NCBI GenBank assembly: GCA_963773035.1
Contig: CAVYZX010000021.1
Location: forward strand, 42,400-106,399
Direction of reading: 5' to 3'
DNA length: 64,000 nucleotides
Source: CAVRXZ01 sp963773035
Lineage (GTDB): Bacteria; Acidobacteriota; Vicinamibacteria; Vicinamibacterales; CAVVIG01
Made by a program: the position numbers and the translations under genes. Below, piece by piece: positions 16,179 through 23,956 of this stretch. Position 1 is the stretch's first letter. Every line of letters begins with the position of its first letter. A model generated the notes under the pieces. That model was not told the origin of the DNA. It was given only the letters and a program-made list of their open reading frames with translations, and did no database searches.

Positions 16179-17825
16179 ATGCCCACCCCCATGTCTCGCG
16201 ATCCGCTGTGGTACAAGGATGCCGTCTTTTACCAGCTCCACGTGAAGTCGTTCTTCGACAGCAACGCCGACGGCATGGGCGACTTCGTCGGCCTGACGTC
16301 GAAGCTCGACTATCTGAAGGCGCTCGGAGTGGACTGCCTTTGGCTCCAACCCATGTTTCCATCGCCGTTTCGCGATGATGGGTATGACATCTCGGATTAC
16401 ACCAACATCCATCCCAACTACGGCACGCTGCAGGATTTCCAGACATTCCTCGACCGCGCGCACGAGCGCGGGCTGCGGGTGATCATCGAGCTCGTCCTGA
16501 ATCACACGTCGGATCAGCACCCGTGGTTTGTCGAAGCCCGCAGCTCCCGGGACAATCCGCGCCGCGACTGGTACGTATGGAGCGACACCGACGATCGCTA
16601 TCGTGGCGTACGGATCATCTTTCTCGATACCGAACGTTCCAACTGGGCCTGGGATCCGGTGTCCAAAGCCTACTACTGGCACCGGTTCTTCAGTCACCAG
16701 CCAGACTTGAACTACGACAATCCGGCCGTCCGGGAAGCAATCTGGCAGGTGATGAAGTTCTGGCTCGACTTGGGCGTCGATGGATTTCGGGTGGACGCGG
16801 TCCCGTACCTCGTCGAACGCGAAGACACCTCCTGCGAAAACCTGCCGGAAACCCACGCCGTGCTGAAGGAACTGCGGGCGCGCCTGGACGCGCACTACAC
16901 CGGCAAATTGCTGCTGGCCGAGGCGAACATGTGGCCGGAGGACGTCCGTCCGTACTTCGGCGACGGCGACGAGTTCCACATGTCGTTCCACTTCCCGATC
17001 ATGCCCCGCATGTTCATGGCGCTTCGGCTCGAGGATCGCAAACCGCTTCTGGACATCGTGGAGCGGACACCGAGCATTCCGGACGCCTGCCAGTGGGGTC
17101 TGTTCTTGCGCAACCACGACGAACTGACCCTGGAAATGGTGACGCAGATGGAACGGGACTACATGTGGGATGAGTACGCCAAGGATCCTCAAGCCCGGAT
17201 CAATCTCGGCATCCGCCGCCGGCTTGCTCCGCTCATGGAAGGAGATCGGCGGCGCATCGAGCTTCTGAACGGCTTGCTCATGTCGTTGCCGGGAAGCCCG
17301 ATCCTGTACTACGGCGATGAGATCGGTATGGGCGACAACATGTATCTGGGCGATCGCAACAGCGTACGGACACCGATGCAGTGGAGCGGCGGGGTCAATG
17401 GCAGCTTTTCGACGGCCGATCCCGAGCAGCTGTGGCTACCGGTGATCTCGAACGCTCTGTACGGCTATCAGGCCGTCAACGTCGAATCGCAGCAACGAAG
17501 CCCAACGTCGCTGCTGCACTGGACTCGGCGGCTTATCCAGGTTCGCCGGTCGACCCGCGTCTTCGGCCGCGGCTCGATCGAGATCCTGAAGCCTGCCAAC
17601 CATCGCGTGCTGGCGTTCACGCGCACGCTCGAACGGGAGACGGTGCTCGCCGTCAACAATCTCGCCGGGACCGCGCAGGTCGTGGACCTCGATCTGTCCA
17701 GCCTGGCGGGCGCCATCCCGATCGAGATGTTCGGAGGCAGCATCTTTCCGCGCATCGGACGGACGCCTTACAACATGATGATGGGGCCGCACAACTTCTA
17801 CTGGTTCCGACTGCGCTGGCTCTAG
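16179..17825 (+). CDS. treS: Trehalose synthase (maltose alpha-D-glucosyltransferase), GH13
   Basis: A 548-residue GH13 enzyme of the TreS subfamily, which isomerises maltose and trehalose. The N-terminal WYKDAVFYQLHVKSFFDSNADGMGDF is diagnostic. Catalytic residues are the nucleophile Asp206 (GFRVDAVPYL), the acid Glu248 (LLLAEANMWPEDV) and Asp314 (RNHDELTLEM). The C-terminal small beta domain (about 470-548) is present, and there is no maltokinase fusion. Start is ATG 16179 or the in-frame ATG 16191; no strong ribosome site is visible. With the next genes (glucosylglycerate-like synthase, MscS-type channel, glucanotransferase) it forms an osmotic or carbon-reserve cluster on the plus strand. 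Confidence 0.93.
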   Translation: MPTPMSRDPLWYKDAVFYQLHVKSFFDSNADGMGDFVGLTSKLDYLKALGVDCLWLQPMFPSPFRDDGYDISDYTNIHPNYGTLQDFQTFLDRAHERGLRVIIELVLNHTSDQHPWFVEARSSRDNPRRDWYVWSDTDDRYRGVRIIFLDTERSNWAWDPVSKAYYWHRFFSHQPDLNYDNPAVREAIWQVMKFWLDLGVDGFRVDAVPYLVEREDTSCENLPETHAVLKELRARLDAHYTGKLLLAEANMWPEDVRPYFGDGDEFHMSFHFPIMPRMFMALRLEDRKPLLDIVERTPSIPDACQWGLFLRNHDELTLEMVTQMERDYMWDEYAKDPQARINLGIRRRLAPLMEGDRRRIELLNGLLMSLPGSPILYYGDEIGMGDNMYLGDRNSVRTPMQWSGGVNGSFSTADPEQLWLPVISNALYGYQAVNVESQQRSPTSLLHWTRRLIQVRRSTRVFGRGSIEILKPANHRVLAFTRTLERETVLAVNNLAGTAQVVDLDLSSLAGAIPIEMFGGSIFPRIGRTPYNMMMGPHNFYWFRLRWL

Positions 17826-17851
17826 GCTGACTGGTGAAACCTGGCATGTCG

Positions 17852-17944
17852 GAAAATGCAAAATGCAGAATGCAAAATGTAGATTGGCAGTTGTTCTGGC
17901 ATTTTGAGCGACCGGCATTCCGCATTGTGCATTTGGCATTGCGC
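17852..17944. repeat. Imperfect inverted repeat of GCAAAAT / GCATT words
   Basis: Between treS and the glycosyltransferase gene, the left part is a run of AAAATGCAAAATGCAGAATG type words (17853-17880). The right part is the complementary style, with GGCATTTTG and repeated GCATT words (17898-17944). The two sides can fold into a long imperfect hairpin. It is AT-richer than its surroundings and looks like a dispersed repeat, not part of a gene. Confidence 0.6.
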
Positions 17945-17975
17945 CTGACGCGTTTTTCACCACTCTGCTAGCGCC

Positions 17976-19235
17976 GTGGAGTACCAGAGCACCCTTTCCG
18001 ATGCGCTGCTGCACCAGCTGATGGCGGTCGGCCAGGTCGATATCCTGGTCGGGCTACCAACGCTCAACAATGCGGCGACGGTCGTCGACGTCGTTCGCGC
18101 CGTGCACGTGTGTTTCACGCGCGATTTTCCACGGCTGCGTACAGTCCTGATCAATTCCGACGGCGGCTCGACCGACGGGACCCCCGAACTGATTCGTACC
18201 GCATCGTTCGCCGAGGCCGACCTGATGCTGACGTCGCATTCGCTGCGGACGCTCCATCGCGTGATGGCGCCGTACCATGGCCTGCCTGGCAAGCACACGG
18301 CGCTTCGCTCGATTTTTGCGGCAGTGGATCTGACGCAAGCAAAAACGCTCGTGCTCGTCGATCCCAGCGGTCCGGCGACGAGTCCCGAACGCATCACCGA
18401 GCTCATCACGCCCATTGCGCGCTCCGAGGTGGAGTTCCTCGCACCTTGCTACCTGCGGAATCCGCGCGATGGCGTGCTCGTCACCCAGCTGGTGCGCCCG
18501 CTCGTCCGCGCGCTTTACGGCGTCGCGCTGGATGAACCGCTCGGCGCCGAGTTCTCCTGCTCAGGACGCTTCGCGTCCCATTGTCTCGATCAGGACATTT
18601 GGGACCATGATGCTGCGAGGTTCGCCATCGACCTTTGGCTGCGCACCGAAGCCGTCGCCGAGGAATTTGCCGTGGGTCAGATCTGGCGTCCACTGACCCC
18701 GACGGCCGGCTCGGGAACGAAGCTGCGCGAGGCGGTGCACCAGGTCGTGCTCGCCTTGGTTGAGAGCCTTCGCGCGCACGACTCGTTCTGGAAGGGCGCG
18801 AATGGCGTCGCGGAGCTGCGCACCTGGGGAAGCGTCCCGAAGGACATGCCAAAACCGCCCAACTGGGATTACAAGGAGCTGGCCGAACAGGCCCGTCACG
18901 ATATCGGCGAAATCAAACCGCTCCTCGAGGAAGTCCTCGAGCCCGGTCTTCTCACCCGAGTGGTCGCCGCCATATCGTCTTCGGGCTTACCGGTCGACGA
19001 TGACCTCTGGGTCAGGATCGTTTATGCGTTCGCGGCAGCCACCCGACGGAGACAAGTGGCCGTCGATCAGCGGGCGAGTATGTTCGTCCCGCTCTACCTG
19101 TGGCGCGCCGCGACATTCATGGCACACGCCACACTCGTATCCGATGCGACTGTTCAGGCCCAACTCGAGTCGCTTAGTCAGACATTCGAACGGCTGAAAC
19201 CAGTGCTGGTCGACAGCTGGCCAGCGGAGCTGTGA
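17976..19235 (+). CDS. GT2-like glycosyltransferase resembling glucosylglycerate/mannosylglycerate synthases
   Basis: A 419-residue glycosyltransferase with a GT-A fold. Residues about 22-60 (ILVGLPTLNNAATVVDVVRA and INSDGGSTDGTPE) form the nucleotide-binding start. GLPGKHTALRSIF and TQLVRPLVRALYGVALDEPLGAEFSCSGRF resemble glucosyl-3-phosphoglycerate and mannosylglycerate synthases (GT81/GT78), which make compatible solutes. The usual metal-binding DxD is not clean: the matching strand reads LVLVDPSGPATSPE. The C-terminal 200 residues are helical. GTG 17976 is taken as start, with a weak upstream site; ATG 18021 is an alternative. Its position between treS and an MscS-type gene supports an osmoprotectant role, which is inference. 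Confidence 0.75.
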   Translation: MEYQSTLSDALLHQLMAVGQVDILVGLPTLNNAATVVDVVRAVHVCFTRDFPRLRTVLINSDGGSTDGTPELIRTASFAEADLMLTSHSLRTLHRVMAPYHGLPGKHTALRSIFAAVDLTQAKTLVLVDPSGPATSPERITELITPIARSEVEFLAPCYLRNPRDGVLVTQLVRPLVRALYGVALDEPLGAEFSCSGRFASHCLDQDIWDHDAARFAIDLWLRTEAVAEEFAVGQIWRPLTPTAGSGTKLREAVHQVVLALVESLRAHDSFWKGANGVAELRTWGSVPKDMPKPPNWDYKELAEQARHDIGEIKPLLEEVLEPGLLTRVVAAISSSGLPVDDDLWVRIVYAFAAATRRRQVAVDQRASMFVPLYLWRAATFMAHATLVSDATVQAQLESLSQTFERLKPVLVDSWPAEL

Positions 19236-19242
19236 GGTCGAG

Positions 19243-19944
19243 ATGATTCAAGAAATTGCTGCGGCGCTCGCCCAGTCATGGCGCGACTTTGCCACGGCTT
19301 TCATCCTGTTCGTGCCGCGCTTGGTAGCCGCGACTATCATTTTCGCGGGCGGATTTCTCGTGGCGATCGTCGCCCATTGGGTCGTGCGACGTGTGCTCGG
19401 GTGGCTGCAGTTCGACAAAGTGGCTGTGCGCACCGGCGCCAGCGAGATGCTGCGCGTCGCGGAAATGCCGAGCGCCGAGTTGCTCATCGCCAAGATTGTC
19501 TTCTGGATCGTTTGGATCGGGTTCATTGTCTCGGCGCTCGATACGCTTCAGTTCGGACCATTTCAGGGGTTGGTCCAGCAATTCTTCAGGTTCGTGCCGC
19601 GTGCGCTGTTGGCTCTGCTGGTACTGGCGCTGGGTTTTCTGGTGGGCAACTTCATCTGGCGCGCCACGCTGCTCGCGTCCGTCAACGCCGGGCTGCCAGC
19701 CGCCCGCCTGCTCAGCGGCACACTCCGGCTCCTCGTGATCGCCATTGCGGCGGTCATGGCGCTCGAACAACTGGGGTTGGCGACCGCCGTCGTACTCACC
19801 GCATTCGCCATTGCGTTCGGCGCTTTGATGCTGGGTCTGGCCATCGCCTTCGGACTCGGAGGGCGCGACGCCGCCAGGCAACTGCTCGAACAACAGTTCA
19901 AGACACAGGAACGGCGGGATACCGATGCCGCTCCCCATTTGTAA
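19243..19944 (+). CDS. MscS-like conserved-TM-helix membrane protein
   Basis: A 233-residue inner-membrane protein with about five hydrophobic helices. It matches the conserved TM-helix repeat seen in small mechanosensitive-channel-like proteins: PRLVAATIIFAGGFLVAIVAH near the N-terminus and, as a second copy, PRALLALLVLALGFLVGNFI. The last helix, AIAFGALMLGLAIAFGLGGRDAARQLLEQ, is the MscS pore-helix-like end. The cytoplasmic beta and vestibule domains of MscS are missing, so channel activity is uncertain. It starts eight bases after the glycosyltransferase gene and nine bases before malQ, so it is clearly in one transcript. Confidence 0.8.
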   Translation: MIQEIAAALAQSWRDFATAFILFVPRLVAATIIFAGGFLVAIVAHWVVRRVLGWLQFDKVAVRTGASEMLRVAEMPSAELLIAKIVFWIVWIGFIVSALDTLQFGPFQGLVQQFFRFVPRALLALLVLALGFLVGNFIWRATLLASVNAGLPAARLLSGTLRLLVIAIAAVMALEQLGLATAVVLTAFAIAFGALMLGLAIAFGLGGRDAARQLLEQQFKTQERRDTDAAPHL

Positions 19945-19952
19945 TCGGCCAC

Positions 19953-21494
19953 ATGCCCCTTTCCCGCTCGAGCGGCGTGCTCCTTCACCCGACATCGCTC
20001 CCCGGGCGCTTCGGCATCGGCGATCTTGGCCCGACCGCCTTCGAATTCATCGATCAGCTCGCCGGCGCCCGACAGCGCTTGTGGCAGGTGCTTCCGCTCG
20101 GTCCCACCGGGTACGAGGACTCACCCTACCAATGTTTCTCAGCGTTCGCCGGCAATCCGCTGCTTATCAGCCTCGACGACCTGATTCACCAAGGATTGCT
20201 CTCAGCGCCGGACGCTGGCAAGCCGCAAGCTTTCGCTGATGGCGACGTCGATTTCCCTGCCGTCATCGCGCATCGGACGGCCCTCTGGCCACACGTGCTC
20301 GATCGGTTCGATGCGGCAGCGGCTCCCGCCATGCGCGGTCGCTTCGATCAGTTCTGCCATCGCCATGCGGACTGGCTGGACGATTTCGCACTCTTCATGT
20401 CGATCAAGGCCGCACATGACCAGAGGGCCTGGACGACATGGGAGCCCCAGATCGCCCAGCGAGACCGGACCGCTGTCGCGCGCTGGGCAGCCCGCTGCGC
20501 ACGCGAGATCCGGATGCACAAGCTGACCCAATTTCTCTTCTTCGAACAGTGGCAGCACCTTCGCGATGCCTGCCGCGCTCGCGGCATCGTCGTCATGGGC
20601 GATCTGCCGATCTTCGTCGCCCATGACAGCGCCGATGTCTGGGCTCGACGCGAGTTGTTCCGGCTCGAACCTGACGGCCGCCCAACCGTTGTCGCCGGCG
20701 TGCCACCCGATTACTTCAGCGCGACCGGGCAATTGTGGGGAAACCCGCTCTATCGTTGGAATGTTCTTCGCCAGACCGGTTATGCATGGTGGATCGAACG
20801 CTTTCGCGCGCTTCTCACTCTGGTCGATCGCGTTCGCCTCGATCACTTCCGGGGATTCGAGGCCGCGTGGGAAATCCCGAACGGAGCAGCCACCGCAGTG
20901 CACGGCGAGTGGGTCAAGGGACCGGGCGCGGCGCTGTTCGACGCCGTGCGCTCGTCGCTCGGTATCGATCGATTGCCCTTTGTAGCCGAGAACCTCGGGG
21001 TGATCACGGCCGAGGTGGAAGCGCTCCGTGAGAGGCTGGGGCTTCCGGGGATGGCGATACTCCAGTTTGCCTTCGGCACCGATCCGCAGGCCCCCGATTT
21101 CAGGCCGCACAACTATCCCAGGAGCCTCGTGGTCTATACGGGAACCCACGACAACGACACGACGATGGGTTGGTGGACCGGCGACGCGGGCCACAGCACG
21201 CGGTCGCATGCCGAGATCGAAGAAGAACGCGAGTTCGCCCGAAGTTATCTCGCCCTCAGCGGGCCTGAGGATCAGTGGAACTTCATCCGCGCGGTCATGG
21301 CGTCGGTCGCAGATACCGCGATCGTTCCGGTGCAGGATCTGCTGGGCCTGGGCAGCGAAGCACGCATGAATCGCCCCGGCACGTCGGGGGGGAACTGGCG
21401 GTGGCGCCTGAGGCCAGGGCAGTTGACCCCTGACATCACCCAAAGGCTGGGCGCGATGACGGCGACCTACGACCGCGCCCAACTCTCCAGGTGA
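19953..21494 (+). CDS. malQ: 4-alpha-glucanotransferase (amylomaltase), GH77
   Basis: A 513-residue GH77 enzyme that transfers alpha-1,4-glucan segments between maltodextrins. The frame is open far upstream inside the previous gene. ATG 19953 is chosen because the conserved start SRSSGVLLHPTSLPGRFGIGDLG follows at once. Diagnostic motifs are WQVLPLGPTGYEDSPYQC, GDLPIFVAHDSADVWA, the catalytic region VRLDHFRGFEAAWEIP, FVAENLG and YTGTHDNDTTMGWW. Length is normal for the short bacterial form. It can feed maltose to TreS, which makes the pairing with treS biochemically sensible. Confidence 0.95.
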   Translation: MPLSRSSGVLLHPTSLPGRFGIGDLGPTAFEFIDQLAGARQRLWQVLPLGPTGYEDSPYQCFSAFAGNPLLISLDDLIHQGLLSAPDAGKPQAFADGDVDFPAVIAHRTALWPHVLDRFDAAAAPAMRGRFDQFCHRHADWLDDFALFMSIKAAHDQRAWTTWEPQIAQRDRTAVARWAARCAREIRMHKLTQFLFFEQWQHLRDACRARGIVVMGDLPIFVAHDSADVWARRELFRLEPDGRPTVVAGVPPDYFSATGQLWGNPLYRWNVLRQTGYAWWIERFRALLTLVDRVRLDHFRGFEAAWEIPNGAATAVHGEWVKGPGAALFDAVRSSLGIDRLPFVAENLGVITAEVEALRERLGLPGMAILQFAFGTDPQAPDFRPHNYPRSLVVYTGTHDNDTTMGWWTGDAGHSTRSHAEIEEEREFARSYLALSGPEDQWNFIRAVMASVADTAIVPVQDLLGLGSEARMNRPGTSGGNWRWRLRPGQLTPDITQRLGAMTATYDRAQLSR

Positions 21495-21528
21495 TGTCGG
21501 TTGGCAGCATCCGCCGACTCCAACAGCG

Positions 21529-22380
21529 TCACGACGCAGGCGCCAGATGTGCGTCGATCCAACCGTTGATGTCGGCCATAACTTTCTCCTTGCCGAGATC
21601 GTTGAGCAGGTCGTGGTAGTGCCCGTCGTAGAGTTTAAGCGTCTTGTCCTTCGATCCCACTGTCTCGTAGAAGAATTGGCTGCCGTGGCAGACGGTGGCC
21701 TTGTCGTCGGTACCATGCATGATGAGCACCGGCAGCGTGATGTGCGGGAACTCCTCTCGCAGCCGCTCGTCGGCGCGAACGAGCGCGGCGACGGTGATTG
21801 CCGGTTGCACTTCATGAGCGGTCAAGGGATCGTTGTTCAGGGCCTCAACCGCTTTCGGATCACGTGAGAAATCTTCGTTCTTGAGCTTGAGCACGGGCAG
21901 GCGCGGCGCGATGTGGCTCAGTCCCTTGATCGCCGCGAGGGCAAAGCCGGGGGCCGGCACCTGGAATGCGAAGCTTTCGCAGATGAACCCGGTCAGTTCG
22001 GCCTGGTTGTCGAGAACATAGACGGACGACACGACGCCGCCCGCACTGTGGCCCAGCAGGAAGACCGGCAGACCGGGATTCCGCAACTTTGCGAGGGCCA
22101 TCGTGCCGGCCACGTCGCTCACGTAGTCCGCCACATCCTCGACGTAGAAGCGCTCACCGTCCGATTTCCCTCGGCCCCGCAGGTCGAGCGCGTACACCGT
22201 ATGGCCAGCCGCCGCGAATTGCTCGCCCACCCAGAGATATTGGCCGCTGTGAGAATTGACGCCGTGGCAGATGACGACCAGCGCGCGCGGCTTGGATTCC
22301 GGACGCCACGACCGGACGAAAATTTTGAGGTCCTTGGCACTGTCGATTCTTTCTTCAGACGCGTTCGCGAGCGTTGTCAT
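21529..22380 (-). CDS. Alpha/beta hydrolase, monoacylglycerol lipase-like
   Basis: A 283-residue lysophospholipase/monoglyceride-lipase-type hydrolase. The oxyanion motif VICHGVNSHSGQYLWVGE, the nucleophile elbow LLGHSAGGVVSS (Ser112), the acid in IMHGTDDKATVCHGS and the histidine in LYDGHYHDLLNDLGKE form a full triad in the order seen in human and bacterial monoglyceride lipases. No signal peptide, so it is cytosolic or peripherally membrane-bound. AGGAG lies upstream of ATG 22380. It converges with malQ and is probably monocistronic. Confidence 0.9.
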   Translation of the reverse strand: MTTLANASEERIDSAKDLKIFVRSWRPESKPRALVVICHGVNSHSGQYLWVGEQFAAAGHTVYALDLRGRGKSDGERFYVEDVADYVSDVAGTMALAKLRNPGLPVFLLGHSAGGVVSSVYVLDNQAELTGFICESFAFQVPAPGFALAAIKGLSHIAPRLPVLKLKNEDFSRDPKAVEALNNDPLTAHEVQPAITVAALVRADERLREEFPHITLPVLIMHGTDDKATVCHGSQFFYETVGSKDKTLKLYDGHYHDLLNDLGKEKVMADINGWIDAHLAPAS

Positions 22381-22475
22381 TGCAGTCTCCTAGTGTAGAA
22401 GCGGTTTGCATGTGATCGTAGCAACGAGAATGCTTCTCCGAAGCTCATCAGCTGAGATTCGTGAGTGAAAACGAG

Positions 22476-22501
22476 GACGAAGGGTCGAATCACCCTTCGT
22501 C
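22476..22501. terminator. Perfect 10-bp hairpin, terminator-like
   Basis: Arms gacgaagggt (22476-22485) and acccttcgtc (22492-22501) pair perfectly around a 6-base loop and are followed by TTT. It is bidirectional in shape, with AAAAC on the other side. It lies between the lipase start and the DinB remnant, so it may insulate them or be a leader structure. Confidence 0.4.
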
Positions 22502-22510
22502 TTTACATGA

Positions 22511-22840
22511 ATGTACCAAGCAATCGCTATGCTGCACGGCAATGGGCTGGATTCCTGGGATCGCAACAATGTCATCCTGATCAACCTGCTGCGCGCCGTC
22601 CCCGTGGGCGGCCTCGAAGCCAAAGCGACCGAAAGCAGTCCATCGGTCGTGCAGCTACTCACGCACATCCACTACGTGCGGCTCGTGTTCGTCGTCGAGG
22701 ATGCTCCCGAGTTCGCCGGCCACGCACCGGTGGGAGAGCGGGTAGTCGTGCAGGACCGCGATCGCATCGCGCAGATGCTGAACGACAGCTCCAAGGTGGT
22801 TCGCGACGCGGTGGCTTCCGGCTTAAGCCGGAAGCTACGG
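22511..22840 (+). pseudogene. DinB-family fragment truncated at a REP-like palindrome
   Basis: Codons from ATG 22511 give about 100 residues that match the N-terminal half of a DinB protein: LHGNGLDSWDRNNVILINLL, then VVQLLTHIHYVRLVFVVEDAPEF. The C-terminal half with the last metal His is missing. The frame runs straight into a REP-like palindrome (22811-22840), which encodes ASGLSRKLR, and then into unrelated sequence, stopping at 22882. It is probably a decayed gene whose 3' half was lost at the repeat. A complete homologue type is present at 35103-35606. Confidence 0.6.
22811..22840. repeat. REP-like palindrome (GTGGCTTCCGGCTTAAGCCGGAAGC type)
   Basis: A near-perfect palindrome with arms cttccggctt and aagccggaag, preceded by GTGG and followed by CTACGG. 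It is the same unit as the array at 42943-43065 and lies exactly at the break of the DinB remnant. Confidence 0.75.
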
Positions 22841-22862
22841 GTCCTAAATGAATGGACCTCGC

Positions 22863-23134
22863 ATGATGAGCAAAGGCTTTGACCTCGCGGTCACGGCAGT
22901 CGTCGTGGGCATTGCCACGGCCAGTTGCGGGCCGAGCCCTATCACGGCAGATCGGATCCAGGGCGCAATCGCCCCGACCTTCGCCGATTTGGTCAGGTTC
23001 AGGTCTCCTGGTTGGGCTTGCCTCCAATGGCGGCTTCAGACTTCGCGGTGACGGCGAGCGGCCGCAAACCCTCAGCGGGCAACGGGAGAGCTAACAGCGG
23101 GGCTGGTGATTGGGCCTGTACGCTCCGGTTCTAA
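22863..23134 (+). pseudogene. Frameshifted remnant of a small secreted protein/lipoprotein
   Basis: From ATG 22863 one frame reads a hydrophobic leader ending ATASC, then ITADRIQGAIAPTFADLVRF. At about 23000 a neighbouring frame carries on with QVSWLGLPPMAASDFAVTA and GAGDWACTLRF before a stop at 23134. Joined by restoring one base, the two halves read as one N-terminal secreted protein with a Cys pair, but the 3' part is missing. I think it is the stub of an acidobacterial lipoprotein. The join rests on pattern recognition only. Confidence 0.4.
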
Positions 23135-23248
23135 ACGGAAGAGATGTGAAAGCACGTCCTCCAGGGACCTGTCAAGAGTTGCAGGGCCTGGCGTAAACGA
23201 TATGATCCACCAACGACACAGGAAAGAAACGCAACCGAGAAGGGGACG

Positions 23249-23446
23249 ATGAACATCATCGATATCGATTTGTCATGGCCGGCCGTCCGGCACAAGCGCT
23301 TTGAGATCATTGTCAACATGTTCGATTACGTGTGTGACAGCTGGGCCAACGCTATCATCTATAGGGATCGGCAGACGGACCAACGACTCGGCTTTGTCAC
23401 CAGGGATGGTGAGTTCCGAGTCCGGCCAGAATTTTGTCCGAGCTAA
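23249..23446 (+). CDS. Small hypothetical protein
   Basis: A 65-codon frame from ATG 23249 with GAAGGGG six bases upstream, a good ribosome site. The product (MNIIDIDLSWPAVRHKRFEI at the start, FRVRPEFCPS at the end) is mixed hydrophobic and acidic, with no signal peptide or known motif. It stands alone between remnants and the next small gene. The residue mix is less Arg-rich than the shadow frames around it, which supports a real gene. Function is unknown. Confidence 0.4.
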   Translation: MNIIDIDLSWPAVRHKRFEIIVNMFDYVCDSWANAIIYRDRQTDQRLGFVTRDGEFRVRPEFCPS

Positions 23447-23635
23447 GGTACGCTTGCAGCAGGCCGCGGGTTGTAGCTCACCTACAGTAACCAGCCCACT
23501 CATCCGAAAATTTCTCTAGCGATTCGCCGGTACTTGCGCCGGTCGCGGCACTGATTCGCTTAGCATGGCCGCGCAGCGGGAGCCTCGACCAATCTGGCGA
23601 GGCGCTTGCAACACCCCCTTGGATCCAGGGAAGAG

Positions 23636-23956
23636 ATGATGGGCGACGACTACGTCTACGGGGCTGCGCGGCAGGCGTTACGAGCCGAGCGGGACAGATT
23701 AGAGCGCGATGCGAATTCGTTGGTTGCCGAAGCAGAGCGTCTGAAAGGATCGACGGATGCGGAGGCTTTGAACGCTCATAGCGAACGCCTCAGACAGCAT
23801 CGAGCGAGTGTCCGCGACTACCGGATCGCACTCGATCGCTTCCAGGCGCGCGCCGCGGATTGGATGCCTCACGACGCATCGGAATTCTCCTCGAATGGGC
23901 TGGAACGCGCAAAATCGTTCTTGAGCGAACGCGCCAGGCTGAAGAAATCGGCTTCC
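23636..23956 (+). CDS. Small coiled-coil hypothetical protein
   Basis: About 106 residues from ATG 23636 (or 23639), with GGGAAG just upstream; the frame is open from a TTG at 23606. The product is almost wholly helical and charged: RQALRAERDRLERDANSLVAEAERL followed by EALNAHSERLRQHRASVRDYRIALDRF has heptad spacing of a coiled coil. It ends at about 23959, overlapping the 3' end of the convergent decarboxylase gene by a few bases. No homologous family is recognised. Composition suggests a cytosolic structural or regulatory protein, without further evidence. Confidence 0.5.

Noticed and set aside
20202..21815. Minus-strand 537-codon frame
   Set aside because: Antisense to malQ and out of frame with the lipase; a GC-rich shadow.
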